A stretch of DNA of 64,000 bases from Moraxella oculi. Its GTDB lineage: Bacteria > Pseudomonadota > Gammaproteobacteria > Pseudomonadales > Moraxellaceae. Positions 38,019-49,441 of this stretch are shown here, in pieces. The position numbers and the translations under genes were made by a program. Within the stretch, counting starts at the first letter, position 1, and each line of letters begins with the position of its first letter. The notes beneath the pieces are model-generated. The model was not told the DNA's origin. It worked only from the letters and a program-made list of their open reading frames with translations, and did no database searches. The DNA lies in NCBI RefSeq assembly GCF_023336735.1, contig NZ_JAMBAQ010000003.1, positions 109,082 to 173,081 of the forward strand, read 5' to 3'.

Positions 38019-39251
38019 GTGCGGACCTGTACGATGGCAACCAACTTACGGTGTGCTGATGCTCAAAACTGGCTATTGCCTGATGGTGTGGCGGATGTGC
38101 TATTTAAAGATGCTCAAAAACTAGAAAGCCTGCGAGATGCGTTGCTTTTTGTATTAACGGCACATGGCTATCGTTTGGTATCGCCACCAATCATCGAATA
38201 CACAGAAACATTGCTTGGTGGGGCGGATGAAGACTTAAAACGCCAGACATTCAAATTGGTTGATCAACTCACAGGGCGAATGATGGGTCTGCGTGCTGAC
38301 ATGACGCCGCAAATTACTCGTATTGATGCTCAGCATGGGCGTGGCATCAGTCGATACTGCTATATTGGTCAAGTGGTTAAGACACTGCCAACTGGTCTGT
38401 TTGGGCTACGCACGCCATTGCAGTTGGGTGCTGAGATTTTTGGCGTGAGTGATGTTGGGGCGGAGATTGCTCTCATCGATTTGCTGATGGCGTTGACTGA
38501 TGAGATTGGCATGAGTCGTGATAACCTGCATGTTGATGTGGGCCATGTGGCGATTTTTGATGCTTTATGCAAATTGTATGATGTTGATGTACATACTGCT
38601 GATGGTTTGATGAAATTGTACATTAAAAAGAATCTGCCAGAGCTTGAAAAAGTATGTCTGACGATTGATGGTGGTGCAGATTTTTTGGTGCTTGCCAAGC
38701 ACACACTGACACAAGATGCCGTACCCACCGCCAGCCATCTGTTATCTAAATTATCTCCTAAGGCACAGGCAGATGAGACGATTTGCCACGCTGCTCAAGA
38801 AATTGCAACACTGACATCACACATCAAATCGCTTGGAATAAGCGTGAGCGTAGACATTACTGAGCTTTCAGGATATCACTATCATACGGGCCTAGTGTTT
38901 AATGTCTACTTAAATCAAACATCTACAGCACAGACACAGGCATTGGTGCGTGGTGGTCGTTTTTGTGCCAGCATTGGCAGACAAGCGACCGGATTTAGTA
39001 TGGATATTAATCGTTTGCTTGAATTTGTTGAATTGCAAGAAGACACCGTCATTTTGGTAGATTATCAGGACATGGCAAATGCCAGTAAAGAGCAGATTGA
39101 GGATTTGGCTGGTCAAATTAAGACTCTACAAGATGAAGGTTGTATCGTCATTAAGCCACTGTCTGCTGAAGATGGATTTGTGTATGTTGATGGTGTGATG
39201 CATCTTGATGGTGGTGAATGGGTGGTAAGACTTGTCGGTGATGATGACTGA
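38019..39251 (+). CDS. hisZ: ATP phosphoribosyltransferase regulatory subunit
   Basis: A histidyl-tRNA synthetase paralogue (410 residues) that activates the short form of HisG at the first step of histidine synthesis. It has class II synthetase-like stretches (LPDGVADVLFKDAQKLESLRD, MMGLRADMTPQITRI and YHTGLVFNVY) but lacks the anticodon-binding domain, as HisZ should. The start is GTG at 38019 with AGGGG 6-7 nt upstream; the ATG at 38034 has poorer spacing. It is followed by purA, the usual gammaproteobacterial neighbour. Confidence 0.93.
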   Translation: MRTCTMATNLRCADAQNWLLPDGVADVLFKDAQKLESLRDALLFVLTAHGYRLVSPPIIEYTETLLGGADEDLKRQTFKLVDQLTGRMMGLRADMTPQITRIDAQHGRGISRYCYIGQVVKTLPTGLFGLRTPLQLGAEIFGVSDVGAEIALIDLLMALTDEIGMSRDNLHVDVGHVAIFDALCKLYDVDVHTADGLMKLYIKKNLPELEKVCLTIDGGADFLVLAKHTLTQDAVPTASHLLSKLSPKAQADETICHAAQEIATLTSHIKSLGISVSVDITELSGYHYHTGLVFNVYLNQTSTAQTQALVRGGRFCASIGRQATGFSMDINRLLEFVELQEDTVILVDYQDMANASKEQIEDLAGQIKTLQDEGCIVIKPLSAEDGFVYVDGVMHLDGGEWVVRLVGDDD

Positions 39252-39301
39252 TTATCCAAAAATCATTCATATGACCATTTTTTTGTTACTAAACTGATTA
39301 A

Positions 39302-40612
<1,311 letters not shown>

Positions 40613-40627
40613 TGATTAAACCACCCC

Positions 40628-40660
40628 CCCTCATTGAGCTTGACTTAATGAGGGTTTTTA
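40628..40660 (+). terminator. Terminator after purA
   Basis: An 11-bp stem (40628-40638 with 40644-40654, one G-U pair, CTTGA loop) is followed by TTTTTATT. A second, weaker hairpin (TTACCAT at 40703-40709 with ATGGTAA at 40720-40726) precedes another T tract. Confidence 0.85.
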
Positions 40661-40745
40661 TTGAAACTAAGAAAGAAACATCGATGACTTAGTAGGGAAA
40701 TTTTACCATTTGATGAATGATGGTAACATTTTTTTAACAAATTAC

Positions 40746-40774
40746 TTGACTTTTGATGGGTTATTAGATTATAT
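40746..40774 (+). promoter_or_regulatory. Promoter of oppA
   Basis: TTGACT (40746-40751), a 17-nt spacer and TTATAT (40769-40774) within TTATATATATAA lie 66 nt before oppA. Confidence 0.65.
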
Positions 40775-40839
40775 ATATAACAGTCATTGATGAGTTCGTC
40801 AGTATGGCTTTTTAATTTATTTATCATAAGGATCTTGTT

Positions 40840-42504
40840 ATGAGTTTAAAATTTTTGCCGTCGGCTTTAGTATTGTCCGTTACCGCTGCTTTATTTGGTT
40901 GTGGTGATAAAACAACTACTGAAAACACAAATACAAGCAAGGATGGTTCAGCGACTTTGACAACAGGCGAGTTGGCTGAAAAACAAGAGATCATCATCAA
41001 TAATGGCACAGAGCCAGAATCTCTTGATCCACACAAAGTAAGCGGCGTGCCTGAATCAAATATTTTGCGTCAGATGCTGGTCGGTCTGACTACAACTGAT
41101 GATAAGGGTAAGACTGTACCAGGCATGGCAACAGAGTGGTCTTCACCTGATAACAAAGTATGGACATTTAAGTTGCGTGATGCCAAGTGGTCAAATGGCG
41201 ATCCAGTTACTGCACAAGACTTTGTGTATAGTTTTCGTCGTTTAGTAAATCCTGAAACTGCATCACCTTATTCAACTTATCTGGTAGGTCTTAAAGTCTT
41301 GAATGCCCAAGACATCGTTGATGGCAAGCTTGATCCTAATCAACTCGGCGTCAAGGCAATTGATGATAAGACATTTGAAGTAACCTTGACTGAGCCTGTG
41401 CCATACTTCCCACAAGCAATGTTCCACACTTCTGTTCGACCCGTTAATCAAAAAGTCATAGAACAATATGGCGACAAATGGACGAATGTTGGCAATTTTG
41501 TGGGTAATGGTCCGTACGGTCTAAAAGAGTGGAAAGTGAATGAACGCATTATCCTTGAGCGTAATAAAAACTACTATGATGATGCCAACACCACGATTGA
41601 CCAAGTAACCTTGCTTGCCATCTCGTCTGATACGACAGATGTGCAACGCTATAAAGCTGGTGAAGTGGATATGACGCACAATGCTTTACCACCTACTCAG
41701 TTTAAGCAACTACAAAGTGAGCTTGGTGATCAGGTTAAGGTGCAGCCAATGTTATGTACTTACTACTATGAATTCAATCACACCAAAGCACCATTTAATG
41801 ATGTGCGTGTACGCAAAGCATTGTCATTGGCACTGGATCGTGATACCATCGTGGATAAAGTTATGGGGCAGGGTCAAAAAGTTGCCTATCAATTCACCCC
41901 AGAGGCGACCGATGGCATCGAAAATTATACGCCAGAATGGAAATCTTGGGACAGGGCAAAACGCATTGAAGAAGCTAAAAAGCTACTGAACGAAGCTGGC
42001 TATAATGAATCCAACCCATTAAACTTTGAGTTGCTGTACAACTCTAGTGAGCAACACAAAACCATCGCAGTGGCAGCGACTTCATTTTGGAAAGAGGCAC
42101 TTGGATTTGTGAATGTGACACTTTCTAACCAAGAATGGAAAACTTTCTTAGATACTCGCCGTAACCAAAATCATCAGATATCGCGTGCTGGTTGGTGTGC
42201 TGACTATAACGAACCATCAAGCTTCCTAAATACTTTCATATCGACCGATTCAAGCAACTATGGTAAGTACAAAAACCCAAGCTTTGATGCCATCATGGCA
42301 AAAACTTTGGCAGCTGGCATGACAAAAGAAGAGCGAGCCAAACTGTATCATCAAGCTGAAGAGCTGTTAGATAAAGATGCAGCCAGCATTTTTGTTTATC
42401 AATATGTATCACCACGCTTAGTTAAGCCTTATGTGGCAGGATTTGCCGATCAAGATCCAATGAATAAGTGGCAAGTCAAAGATCTGAAAATATTAAAGCA
42501 CTAA
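40840..42504 (+). CDS. oppA: Oligopeptide-binding lipoprotein OppA
   Basis: The solute-binding protein of a peptide ABC importer (SBP_bac_5 family), 554 residues. The N-terminal signal peptide ends in a lipobox with C21 (ALFGC), so the mature protein is a lipoprotein, followed by a Thr/Ser-rich linker. Family stretches are NNGTEPESLDPHKVSG, TFKLRDAKWSNGDPVTAQDFVYS and VRVRKALSLALDRD. AAGGAT lies 8 nt before the ATG. A hairpin terminator after the gene probably sets oppA expression above that of the transporter genes oppB, oppC and oppDF. Confidence 0.94.
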   Translation: MSLKFLPSALVLSVTAALFGCGDKTTTENTNTSKDGSATLTTGELAEKQEIIINNGTEPESLDPHKVSGVPESNILRQMLVGLTTTDDKGKTVPGMATEWSSPDNKVWTFKLRDAKWSNGDPVTAQDFVYSFRRLVNPETASPYSTYLVGLKVLNAQDIVDGKLDPNQLGVKAIDDKTFEVTLTEPVPYFPQAMFHTSVRPVNQKVIEQYGDKWTNVGNFVGNGPYGLKEWKVNERIILERNKNYYDDANTTIDQVTLLAISSDTTDVQRYKAGEVDMTHNALPPTQFKQLQSELGDQVKVQPMLCTYYYEFNHTKAPFNDVRVRKALSLALDRDTIVDKVMGQGQKVAYQFTPEATDGIENYTPEWKSWDRAKRIEEAKKLLNEAGYNESNPLNFELLYNSSEQHKTIAVAATSFWKEALGFVNVTLSNQEWKTFLDTRRNQNHQISRAGWCADYNEPSSFLNTFISTDSSNYGKYKNPSFDAIMAKTLAAGMTKEERAKLYHQAEELLDKDAASIFVYQYVSPRLVKPYVAGFADQDPMNKWQVKDLKILKH

Positions 42505-42520
42505 GAAGCTGATGTCATAG

Positions 42521-42554
42521 CCAGTCACAAGTAGGTGCTTGTGATTGGTTTTTT
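42521..42554 (+). terminator. Terminator between oppA and oppB
   Basis: An 11-bp stem (CCAGTCACAAG at 42521-42531 with 42538-42548, one G-U pair) has a 6-nt loop and six T. It should stop most oppA transcripts. The following 350 bp contain a perfect TATAAT at 42735-42740 with only a weak -35 (CATACA), which may drive oppB; no gene is seen in this gap. Confidence 0.8.
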
Positions 42555-42911
42555 AAATACGATTTGAGAGATTTTAAATTTTTTAAAACAGATTTAGTGT
42601 ACAAAGCCTGCTTTTTAAGACATGAAAGTATTTGGCATGGATAATGATGCTTGATTAAACTGATGATTTACCAGTTTTTATAAAAATTTATCATGTTTTG
42701 GCGAATTAATACATACAAATTCAAATCAATCATGTATAATTCGCTTGCCAGCTAAGTTTACAAATAATCAACATCAATGACCACTTTGGTGGTTGTGAGT
42801 TTTGATCAAAATTTTTGTCGTATTTATTGCGATTTGATACATGGAGTGTATCCAGCGATGCCCTCTGGAATGCGGGTATTTTATGATGGATGTGCGAACA
42901 CGAGGTTTTAT

Positions 42912-43835
42912 ATGTTTAAGCTGATTTTTAAGCGTACGCTTGAAGCCATTCCAACGATGTTATTTCTCATCACCATATCTTTTTTTATGATGCGATTGGC
43001 ACCAGGTAGCCCTTTTACAGGCGAACGCAATCTCCCTCCTGCGGTGATGGCAAATATTGAAGCCAAATATCACCTAAATGATCCGATGTGGTTGCAATTT
43101 CTGAATTATTTAAAGCAATTGTTGTTGCATGGTGATTTTGGCCCATCTTTTAAATATAAAGATTATACCATTAATGAACTGCTGGCACAGTCTTTGCCTG
43201 TATCTGTAGAGATCGGTATTTGGGCATTCATCATTGCTTTGGTGCTTGGTGTAACTTTGGGGGTGATTGCTGCCTTAAAACAGAACAGCTTTTTTGATTA
43301 TTCACTAATGACGGTAGCGATGACAGGTGTGGTCATGCCAAGTTTTGTCAAAGCACCGTTATTTGTACTGTTATTCGCTGTTACTTTACAGTGGTTGCCT
43401 GCTGGTGGCTGGAATGATGGTGCACTCAAAAATATGATTTTGCCAGTGGGTACTTTGGCAATTGCTTATACTTCTAGCATTGCTCGTGTGACTCGTGGTT
43501 CGATGATTGAGGTGATGAATAGTCCATTCATTCGTACGGCATATGCCAAAGGATTGCCTTTGTCGCACATTGTATTAAAGCATGCTTTGCGTCCTGCGAT
43601 GTTGCCTGTAATTTCTTTCCTGGGCCCTGCATTTGTGGGGATTATCACAGGCTCTATCGTCATTGAGTCAATCTTTGGCTTACCGGGCATCGGTCAATTA
43701 TTTGTCAATGGTGCGTTAAACCGTGATTATAGTTTGGTGCTAAGCTTGACGATTTTGGTGGGTGTATTGACAATTGTGTTTAATGCAATTGTGGATATTT
43801 TGTACACAGTAATTGATCCAAAAATCAAATATTGA
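42912..43835 (+). CDS. oppB: Oligopeptide ABC transporter permease OppB
   Basis: An inner-membrane permease of 307 residues (E. coli OppB 306) with six predicted helices, the first LIFKRTLEAIPTMLFLITIS. The cytoplasmic EAA loop is RTAYAKGLPLSHIVLKHALRPA. The ATG at 42912 with GAGG 8 nt upstream matches the family start; the frame is open back to 42777, but that extra stretch has no family homology. It forms a heterodimer with OppC. Confidence 0.94.
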   Translation: MFKLIFKRTLEAIPTMLFLITISFFMMRLAPGSPFTGERNLPPAVMANIEAKYHLNDPMWLQFLNYLKQLLLHGDFGPSFKYKDYTINELLAQSLPVSVEIGIWAFIIALVLGVTLGVIAALKQNSFFDYSLMTVAMTGVVMPSFVKAPLFVLLFAVTLQWLPAGGWNDGALKNMILPVGTLAIAYTSSIARVTRGSMIEVMNSPFIRTAYAKGLPLSHIVLKHALRPAMLPVISFLGPAFVGIITGSIVIESIFGLPGIGQLFVNGALNRDYSLVLSLTILVGVLTIVFNAIVDILYTVIDPKIKY

Positions 43836-43847
43836 TAAGGATATGTT

Positions 43848-44744
43848 ATGTCAATAGTTAGCAACACAGCACAAGAAGAGTCATCGGTTGAGATTAAAGG
43901 TCGTAGTTTATGGCAGGATGCCTGGCGTCGTTTCAGTCGCAATAAAGCAGCAATTGCCAGTATGGCAATCTTAACAATCATCACTGCTTTCGTCATCATC
44001 GCTCCGATGTTTTCGCAATTTGGCTACGCTGATACAGACTGGTCAAATATGGGGGTAGCACCTTCTACTGAAAATGGACATTATTTTGGCACAGATACGC
44101 TAGGGCGTGATCTGTTGGTTCGTGTTGCCTTTGGTGGGCGAATCTCTTTGATGGTGGGTATCGCAGGGGCATTTGTCGCCGTATTGATTGGCACGATATA
44201 CGGTGCCATCTCGGGCTATGCAGGCGGTAAAATTGACATGTTGATGATGCGATTTTTAGAAGTGTTGAGTGCATTTCCATTCATGTTTTTTGTGATTTTA
44301 TTGGTTACTTTATTTGGTCGCAATATTTTTCTGATCTTTGTGGCGATTGGTTTGGTTTCCTGGCTTGATGTTGCGCGTATGGTACGAGGTCAGACTTTAA
44401 GTCTGAAAAATAAAGAGTTCATCACAGCGGCTCATGTTGCTGGTGTGTCAAATTGGAAAATAATCACGCGTCATATCGTGCCGAATGTGCTGGGTGTGGT
44501 TGTGGTCTATGCTTCACTGATTGTGCCGAGCATGATTTTATTTGAATCTTTCCTGAGCTTCTTGGGTCTTGGTGTGCAAGAGCCGATGACCAGTTGGGGT
44601 GCATTGTTGCAAGAAGGTGCTCAAACAATGCAAGTTGCTCCTTGGCAACTGATTGTACCATCGATATTTTTGGTTGTAACGCTATTTTGTTTCAATTTCA
44701 TCGGCGATGGTTTGCGTGATGCTCTTGACCCAAAAGATAAATAG
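43848..44744 (+). CDS. oppC: Oligopeptide ABC transporter permease OppC
   Basis: The second permease, 298 residues, with an N-terminal cytoplasmic stretch (GRSLWQDAWRRFSRNKAAI) and six helices. The periplasmic HYFGTDTLGRDLLVRVAFGGR and the EAA loop EFITAAHVAGVSNWKIITRHI are typical of OppC/DppC. AAGGAT lies before the ATG, 12 nt after oppB. Confidence 0.94.
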   Translation: MSIVSNTAQEESSVEIKGRSLWQDAWRRFSRNKAAIASMAILTIITAFVIIAPMFSQFGYADTDWSNMGVAPSTENGHYFGTDTLGRDLLVRVAFGGRISLMVGIAGAFVAVLIGTIYGAISGYAGGKIDMLMMRFLEVLSAFPFMFFVILLVTLFGRNIFLIFVAIGLVSWLDVARMVRGQTLSLKNKEFITAAHVAGVSNWKIITRHIVPNVLGVVVVYASLIVPSMILFESFLSFLGLGVQEPMTSWGALLQEGAQTMQVAPWQLIVPSIFLVVTLFCFNFIGDGLRDALDPKDK

Positions 44745-44753
44745 GATGTGATG

Positions 44754-46352
44754 ATGAAATTATTAGAAGTAAAGAACCTTGATGTCTATCTGAAGACTGA
44801 TGAAGAGCTGGTACATGCAGTCAAGTCATTATCATTTGAATTGGAGTCGGGTCGTACACTGGCAATTGTTGGGGAATCAGGCTCTGGTAAGTCTGTAACA
44901 TCAATGGCCATCATGCGGTTGCTACCAAAAAATATTGTCAGTCATAGTGATCAATCTTCAGTATTATTTGAAGGTGAAGAAATTTTGACCAAAACTGACA
45001 AGCAGATGCGTAGCATTCGTGGTAAGCGTATTGGAATGATTTTCCAAGAGCCAATGACATCGCTCAATCCTTATGTCAAAATTGGTCAACAAGTCTCCGA
45101 AGCGGTATTGATTCACAATCCAGGCATGAGCAAAGCACAGGCTAATGAATTGGCATTAAAGACTTTGGAAAAAGTGAACATTCCAAATGCCGATAAAAAG
45201 ATGAATTGCTATCCGCATGAATTTTCAGGTGGTCAATTACAACGCATCATGATTGCAATGGCGATCATTAATGAACCTGATTTACTGATTGCCGATGAGC
45301 CAACTACGGCACTTGATGTTACCACGCAGGCAGAAATTTTGGATCTGATGCGTGAGTTGCAAAGGGACATGGGCATGGCAATCATATTAATTTCGCATGA
45401 CTTGCGTCTTGTTAAGCGTTATAGTGATGATGTGTGCGTGATGCAACATGGTGTCATCATTGAGCGTGGTACCACTCAAAGTGTTTTTAATAATCCGCAG
45501 CATCCTTATACGGTTGAATTGCTAACTCCAATCCCACACAGCCAAAAACCGGCCATCAGTGATGATGCCCCTAGAATCATCACAGCTGATGATGTTAAAG
45601 TGGATTATGTCATCAAACGAAACTTCTTGGGTAAACCTGTGCAAGTGTTTAATGCGGTCAAAGGCATTTCACTTGATTTGAAAGTGGGTGAGACCTTGGG
45701 GATTGTTGGTGAGTCTGGTTCGGGCAAATCAACACTTGGGCGTGCCATCATGCAAATCGTTGAATCAAGTGGCGACATTCGTTTTCATGGAAAGGACATT
45801 CGTACTCTTTCAAATGATGAGCGTCAATCACTTAAAAATGACATGCAGATGGTCTTTCAAGACCCTTTCAACTCCTTATCACCTCGGTTGACAGTGGGCG
45901 AAATCATTGCTGAAGGCTTGACAGTGCATCGTCCTCAGATGAGTGCTGCTGAACGCCGTGAGAGGGTTGCTAACATGCTTACTGAAGTGAATCTGTCGCC
46001 ATCGATGATTAATCGTTATCCACATGAGTTCTCTGGCGGTCAGCGTCAGCGTATTGCAATTGCTCGTGCCATCATTTTGGAACCTAAGTTTGTTTTGCTG
46101 GACGAACCCACCTCTGCATTAGACCGCTCAACTCAAATCAAGGTAGTGGAGCTACTCAATGATTTGCAGGAAAAATACGATTTGAGTTACATTTTTATCA
46201 GTCATGATTTGTCTGTGGTTCAGGCATTGTCTGATAGGGTGATTGTCATGAGTCAAGGTCGTGTTGTTGAGATGGGTTCGGCAGAGCAAATTTTCAAAAA
46301 CCCACAAGAAGAATATACCAAAATCTTGGTGCAAGCATCAAACTTATCTTAG
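44754..46352 (+). CDS. oppDF: Fused oligopeptide ABC transporter ATPase OppD-OppF
   Basis: One polypeptide of about 532 residues with two complete ABC domains, as in YejF or GsiA, instead of separate OppD and OppF. The first has Walker A GESGSGKS, signature [14 protein letters not shown] and Walker [13 protein letters not shown]. The second has [23 protein letters not shown] and [12 protein letters not shown]. Both carry the peptide-transporter extension ([12 protein letters not shown]). The ATG at 44754 with AGGA 7 nt upstream is preferred over the ATG at 44751 and GTG at 44748. It powers uptake of peptides delivered by OppA. Confidence 0.94.
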   Translation: MKLLEVKNLDVYLKTDEELVHAVKSLSFELESGRTLAIVGESGSGKSVTSMAIMRLLPKNIVSHSDQSSVLFEGEEILTKTDKQMRSIRGKRIGMIFQEPMTSLNPYVKIGQQVSEAVLIHNPGMSKAQANELALKTLEKVNIPNADKKMNCYPHEFSGGQLQRIMIAMAIINEPDLLIADEPTTALDVTTQAEILDLMRELQRDMGMAIILISHDLRLVKRYSDDVCVMQHGVIIERGTTQSVFNNPQHPYTVELLTPIPHSQKPAISDDAPRIITADDVKVDYVIKRNFLGKPVQVFNAVKGISLDLKVGETLGIVGESGSGKSTLGRAIMQIVESSGDIRFHGKDIRTLSNDERQSLKNDMQMVFQDPFNSLSPRLTVGEIIAEGLTVHRPQMSAAERRERVANMLTEVNLSPSMINRYPHEFSGGQRQRIAIARAIILEPKFVLLDEPTSALDRSTQIKVVELLNDLQEKYDLSYIFISHDLSVVQALSDRVIVMSQGRVVEMGSAEQIFKNPQEEYTKILVQASNLS

Positions 46353-46361
46353 TTTGATGTT

Positions 46362-46391
46362 AAAAAAGGATTGCGTATGCAATCCTTTTTT
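46362..46391 (+). terminator. Terminator of the opp operon
   Basis: A stem of about 12 bp (AAAAAAGGATTGC and GCAATCCTTTTT) with a GTAT loop and T tract, 10 nt after oppDF. Confidence 0.9.
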
Positions 46392-46456
46392 ATTAGTAAT
46401 ATGTGTTTTATGAGCTTAAAGGAGTTTTGAGTCAAAATAATCAGACAACGCACTCA

Positions 46457-47356
46457 TCATGGTTGATTGGTGGTAAAGGTATCGCATTGGTTAATGTCGC
46501 CTGATTCAAATCCACGATAAAACCAATACTGACGCTGCTGACTGGTGCCATGTGTAAAGCTGTCTGGTACAGCATGGCCGTGTGCCTTATGTTGCAAATA
46601 GTCGTCGCCAATTTTTTCAGCAGCATCTAATGCCTCCTCAATATCGCCTTTTTGCAAAAATTGCGTGCGTTCGTGATTGTGCCTTGCCCATAGACCTGCA
46701 AAGCAGTCAGCTTGAAGCTCCATGCGTACAGATAGGTTATTGGCTGCAATTTTACTGACCTTGTTTTGAGCTTGGCGAACTTGACTGGATATGCCTAGCA
46801 AAGTTTGAACATGATGTCCGACTTCATGAGCAATCACATACGCTTGAGCAAAATCAGCAGCTTGATCTTGACGGTTTAGCTGAGTATGATTACGCTCGCC
46901 TGTAATGCCCATCTGCGTTCGCATGGCTTTAAAAAATGAAGTATCAAGGTAGATTTTTTGATCGGCGGGGCAATAAAAAGGACCGCTCGCCGAATTGGCT
47001 GAGCCGCATGCCGACTGCACAAAATCAGTGAACATCACCAGCTTGGGTGCTTGATAAGTGCCACCAAGCTGTTGAAAAATCGGTGCCCAAACATCTTCAG
47101 TATCTGCCAATATGGTGGCAACAAATTCACGAGATTCTGTCTGATCGACGGTCTCATGGCTGGGTGCTTGGGCGGTATGATGTTGCTGTGTGATGTTTTG
47201 AGTGATGCCGAGTGTTGTTTCAGGACTGATGCCAAATACTTTCCAGACAATGAGTGCTAAAATAAGACCAAACACACTCACGCCACCAACTTTCGTAGCA
47301 CGACCACCACGACGGTCTTCAATATTTGAGCTTTGTCTACGACCTCTCCACTGCAT
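46457..47356 (-). CDS. YpfJ-family neutral zinc metallopeptidase
   Basis: A 299-residue protein of the Zn_peptidase family (PF04228). A single membrane helix near residues 24-44 (VGGVSVFGLILALIVWKVF) anchors it, with the rest probably periplasmic. The zinc site is HEVGHHVQ, and the downstream LQADCFAGLWA carries a further conserved acidic residue. FCPADQKIYLDTSFF-type and YWFYRGFESGDINQCDTF stretches are family hallmarks. The substrate is unknown. It stands alone, convergent with oppDF. Confidence 0.9.
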   Translation of the reverse strand: MQWRGRRQSSNIEDRRGGRATKVGGVSVFGLILALIVWKVFGISPETTLGITQNITQQHHTAQAPSHETVDQTESREFVATILADTEDVWAPIFQQLGGTYQAPKLVMFTDFVQSACGSANSASGPFYCPADQKIYLDTSFFKAMRTQMGITGERNHTQLNRQDQAADFAQAYVIAHEVGHHVQTLLGISSQVRQAQNKVSKIAANNLSVRMELQADCFAGLWARHNHERTQFLQKGDIEEALDAAEKIGDDYLQHKAHGHAVPDSFTHGTSQQRQYWFYRGFESGDINQCDTFTTNQP

Positions 47357-47530
47357 GACAGTTACCTTTTTTTGAATAAAATCGGGTTATTATAGCGTTT
47401 TTTCATGGTTTTTTGAGAGCTTTCATAAAATTTACTCAATAAATCTTGGGTGTGATGATTGATTGTGCTATGATGATTTGTCATGATGGCATCTGTTGGC
47501 GTCATCGTTTTGTAAAAATAGGAAGTGAGT

Positions 47531-48202
47531 ATGTGTGAGATTCTGCCTTGTGTGATTGTTGAGCATAACCCTGCCAATCAACCGATAGAGCATGCGGTTA
47601 TTTGGTTGCATGGTTTGGGTGCAAGTGGACATGATTTTGAGCCTATTGTGCCAGAGCTTGGTTTGGGTGAATTGCCAATTCGATTTGTTTTTCCTCATGC
47701 TCCAAAGATTCCAGTAACGATCAATGGAGGTTATGTCATGCCTGCATGGTACGACATCATTGAGATGACTTTGGATCGTAAAGTTGATATCAATCAAATC
47801 CAGCAATCGGCTCGTGCCATTGATAAGCTCATTGAAAAACAAGTGGCAAATGGCATTCCAAGTCAAAACATCATTATTGCAGGTTTTTCCCAAGGTGGAG
47901 CGGTGGCTTATCATCATGCGTTCACAACGCCATATCAGCTGGGAGGATTGCTTGCTCTTTCTACCTACTTTGCTACCAAAAATGAGATTGCTGATGTTGG
48001 GATAAATGGCAATATTTTGGTAAAAATAGATCATGGAGAGTATGATGATATCGTCCCTGTCATCTTAGGTAACCAAGCAAAAGCGTTACTAGAAAAACTG
48101 GGGCTTCAGCCTAAGTATAACACTTATCCGATGACACATCAGCTTTGTTTGCAACAAGTTAAAGATATTGGTCATTGGATTCGGACTGTGTTTAAGGCGT
48201 GA
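47531..48202 (+). CDS. Carboxylesterase/phospholipase-type alpha/beta hydrolase
   Basis: About 223 residues of the Abhydrolase_2 (PF02230) family. Features in order are the oxyanion region IWLHGLGASGHDFEP, the nucleophile elbow GFSQGGAV, Asp in EYDDIVP and His in PMTHQ, so the catalytic triad is complete. The ATG at 47531 with AGGAAG 5 nt upstream is preferred over the GTG at 47525. Such enzymes hydrolyse short-chain esters or lysophospholipids; the natural substrate is unknown. It is divergent from the metallopeptidase gene. Confidence 0.88.
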   Translation: MCEILPCVIVEHNPANQPIEHAVIWLHGLGASGHDFEPIVPELGLGELPIRFVFPHAPKIPVTINGGYVMPAWYDIIEMTLDRKVDINQIQQSARAIDKLIEKQVANGIPSQNIIIAGFSQGGAVAYHHAFTTPYQLGGLLALSTYFATKNEIADVGINGNILVKIDHGEYDDIVPVILGNQAKALLEKLGLQPKYNTYPMTHQLCLQQVKDIGHWIRTVFKA

Positions 48203-48370
48203 TTGATAGGGTAAAGCTTGCGTTAATTTCGTGGTTGGGTAATTGATTCGTTGCATTTGTATGGTTGTTGGTGGTGTGAGGTTTTGATGATTTGCCTTTG
48301 GATGAATTAAGCTTGCAATACTAAACACACATCAACCAAATTCATCAACCACTGATGTCCTTTGGGTGCT

Positions 48371-49045
48371 TTATTTCTGTTGATGCCCGTCGAATTGACC
48401 ATGTTTTAAAAAGTATGCTGTTTGACTGGCCGTGGTTTTGTCAGTCAGTAGCCCTGTGTGCGAAACAGGTAAAGTAAGGTAATCTTTGGCATATGCCAGA
48501 TGAGTTTCTGACAAATAAACCGTACCATCATGAATGCTTGCATCATCAGTTAAGCAATGTCGGTGTGTGTGATAGGCTAAAATCGGTAAGCCAATTCCAA
48601 ATGGACGCGTGCCAGCAATCACGCCAAATTCTATCTGTGTGTCTTTTGGGTGTACACAAGTGCCATCTAGGGCGTTGGGATATGCGTGGTGTACCAGCAT
48701 GGATAATAAGCGATTACCATACTGGGCGCAGATGCTGCCTTGATGTGGTGTGCCAAGTGTTACGCAGCGATGTACCTGCCACATCGGATAATTGAACAAA
48801 AAATGTCGAATGACCAAGCCACCCAAACTATGACCCACCATATGCAAAGGTTTGTTAATATCATGATGATGAGTCAGGTACTCGTGTAGTCGCTGGCTAT
48901 GTGCTTCGATTGGGCGTGTCAAGCTATGATAACTTGGGGTATGCGTAATGAATCCTGCTTGCACAAGCCTTCTGGCGAGTGGATGCATGAACAATCCACT
49001 CATGTGCAGACCATGAACAAGTAGGATGGGGGGTTGATGACTCAT
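48371..49045 (-). CDS. Lipase-like alpha/beta hydrolase
   Basis: A 224-residue hydrolase. It opens with PPILLVHGLHMSGLFM and has the elbow MVGHSLGGLVIRH with the nucleophilic Ser, then TLGTPHQGS, a pattern typical of triacylglycerol lipase or PGAP1-like proteins. No signal peptide is seen, so it should be cytoplasmic. The likely acidic residue is in DDASIHDGTV. The substrate is unknown. It is followed by a gene-free gap and preceded by infA on the same strand. Confidence 0.82.
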   Translation of the reverse strand: MSHQPPILLVHGLHMSGLFMHPLARRLVQAGFITHTPSYHSLTRPIEAHSQRLHEYLTHHHDINKPLHMVGHSLGGLVIRHFLFNYPMWQVHRCVTLGTPHQGSICAQYGNRLLSMLVHHAYPNALDGTCVHPKDTQIEFGVIAGTRPFGIGLPILAYHTHRHCLTDDASIHDGTVYLSETHLAYAKDYLTLPVSHTGLLTDKTTASQTAYFLKHGQFDGHQQK

Positions 49046-49092
49046 GAAAGATGTAAATTAAGCCCAATCAATGGGCGGGGCTTAACATGTAA

Positions 49093-49314
49093 TCATTTGC
49101 CACGATAAGTGATGCGACCTTTTGATAGATCATAGGGGGTCATTTCAACTTTTACTTTATCGCCTGTCAAGATGCGAATGTAATGTTTGCGCATTTTTCC
49201 AGAGATGTGAGCGATGATTTCGTGTCCATTGTCTAGACGGACTTTAAAGAGGGTGTTTGGTAAAGTATCAATCACTTCACCTTCAAATTCGATGATGTCG
49301 TCTTTTTTTGCCAT
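49093..49314 (-). CDS. infA: Translation initiation factor IF-1
   Basis: A 73-residue S1-fold (OB) protein that binds the ribosomal A site during initiation. The sequence [20 protein letters not shown] and the ending KGRITYRGK are characteristic; E. coli IF-1 has 72 residues. It is a single gene between the lipase-like gene and truA, both on the same strand but more than 45 nt away. Confidence 0.96.
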   Translation of the reverse strand: MAKKDDIIEFEGEVIDTLPNTLFKVRLDNGHEIIAHISGKMRKHYIRILTGDKVKVEMTPYDLSKGRITYRGK

Positions 49315-49441
49315 AGGTCAAGATGGGGTTAAATGAAAAAAATGTATTATAGTAGAAAGTTGGCATAAATGCAAATCATCCTTTCATCAGCCTGTTAGGG
49401 TGGATTTTATGCCATGGCCATCAAGTGATGATATTTTGATG

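Noticed and set aside
40620..40640. C7 tract after purA as a phase-variation site
   Set aside because: It lies outside any coding sequence and forms part of a terminator stem.
42777..42911. Longer N-terminus for OppB starting at 42777
   Set aside because: The added 45 residues have no family homology, while the ATG at 42912 has a good ribosome binding site and gives the normal length.
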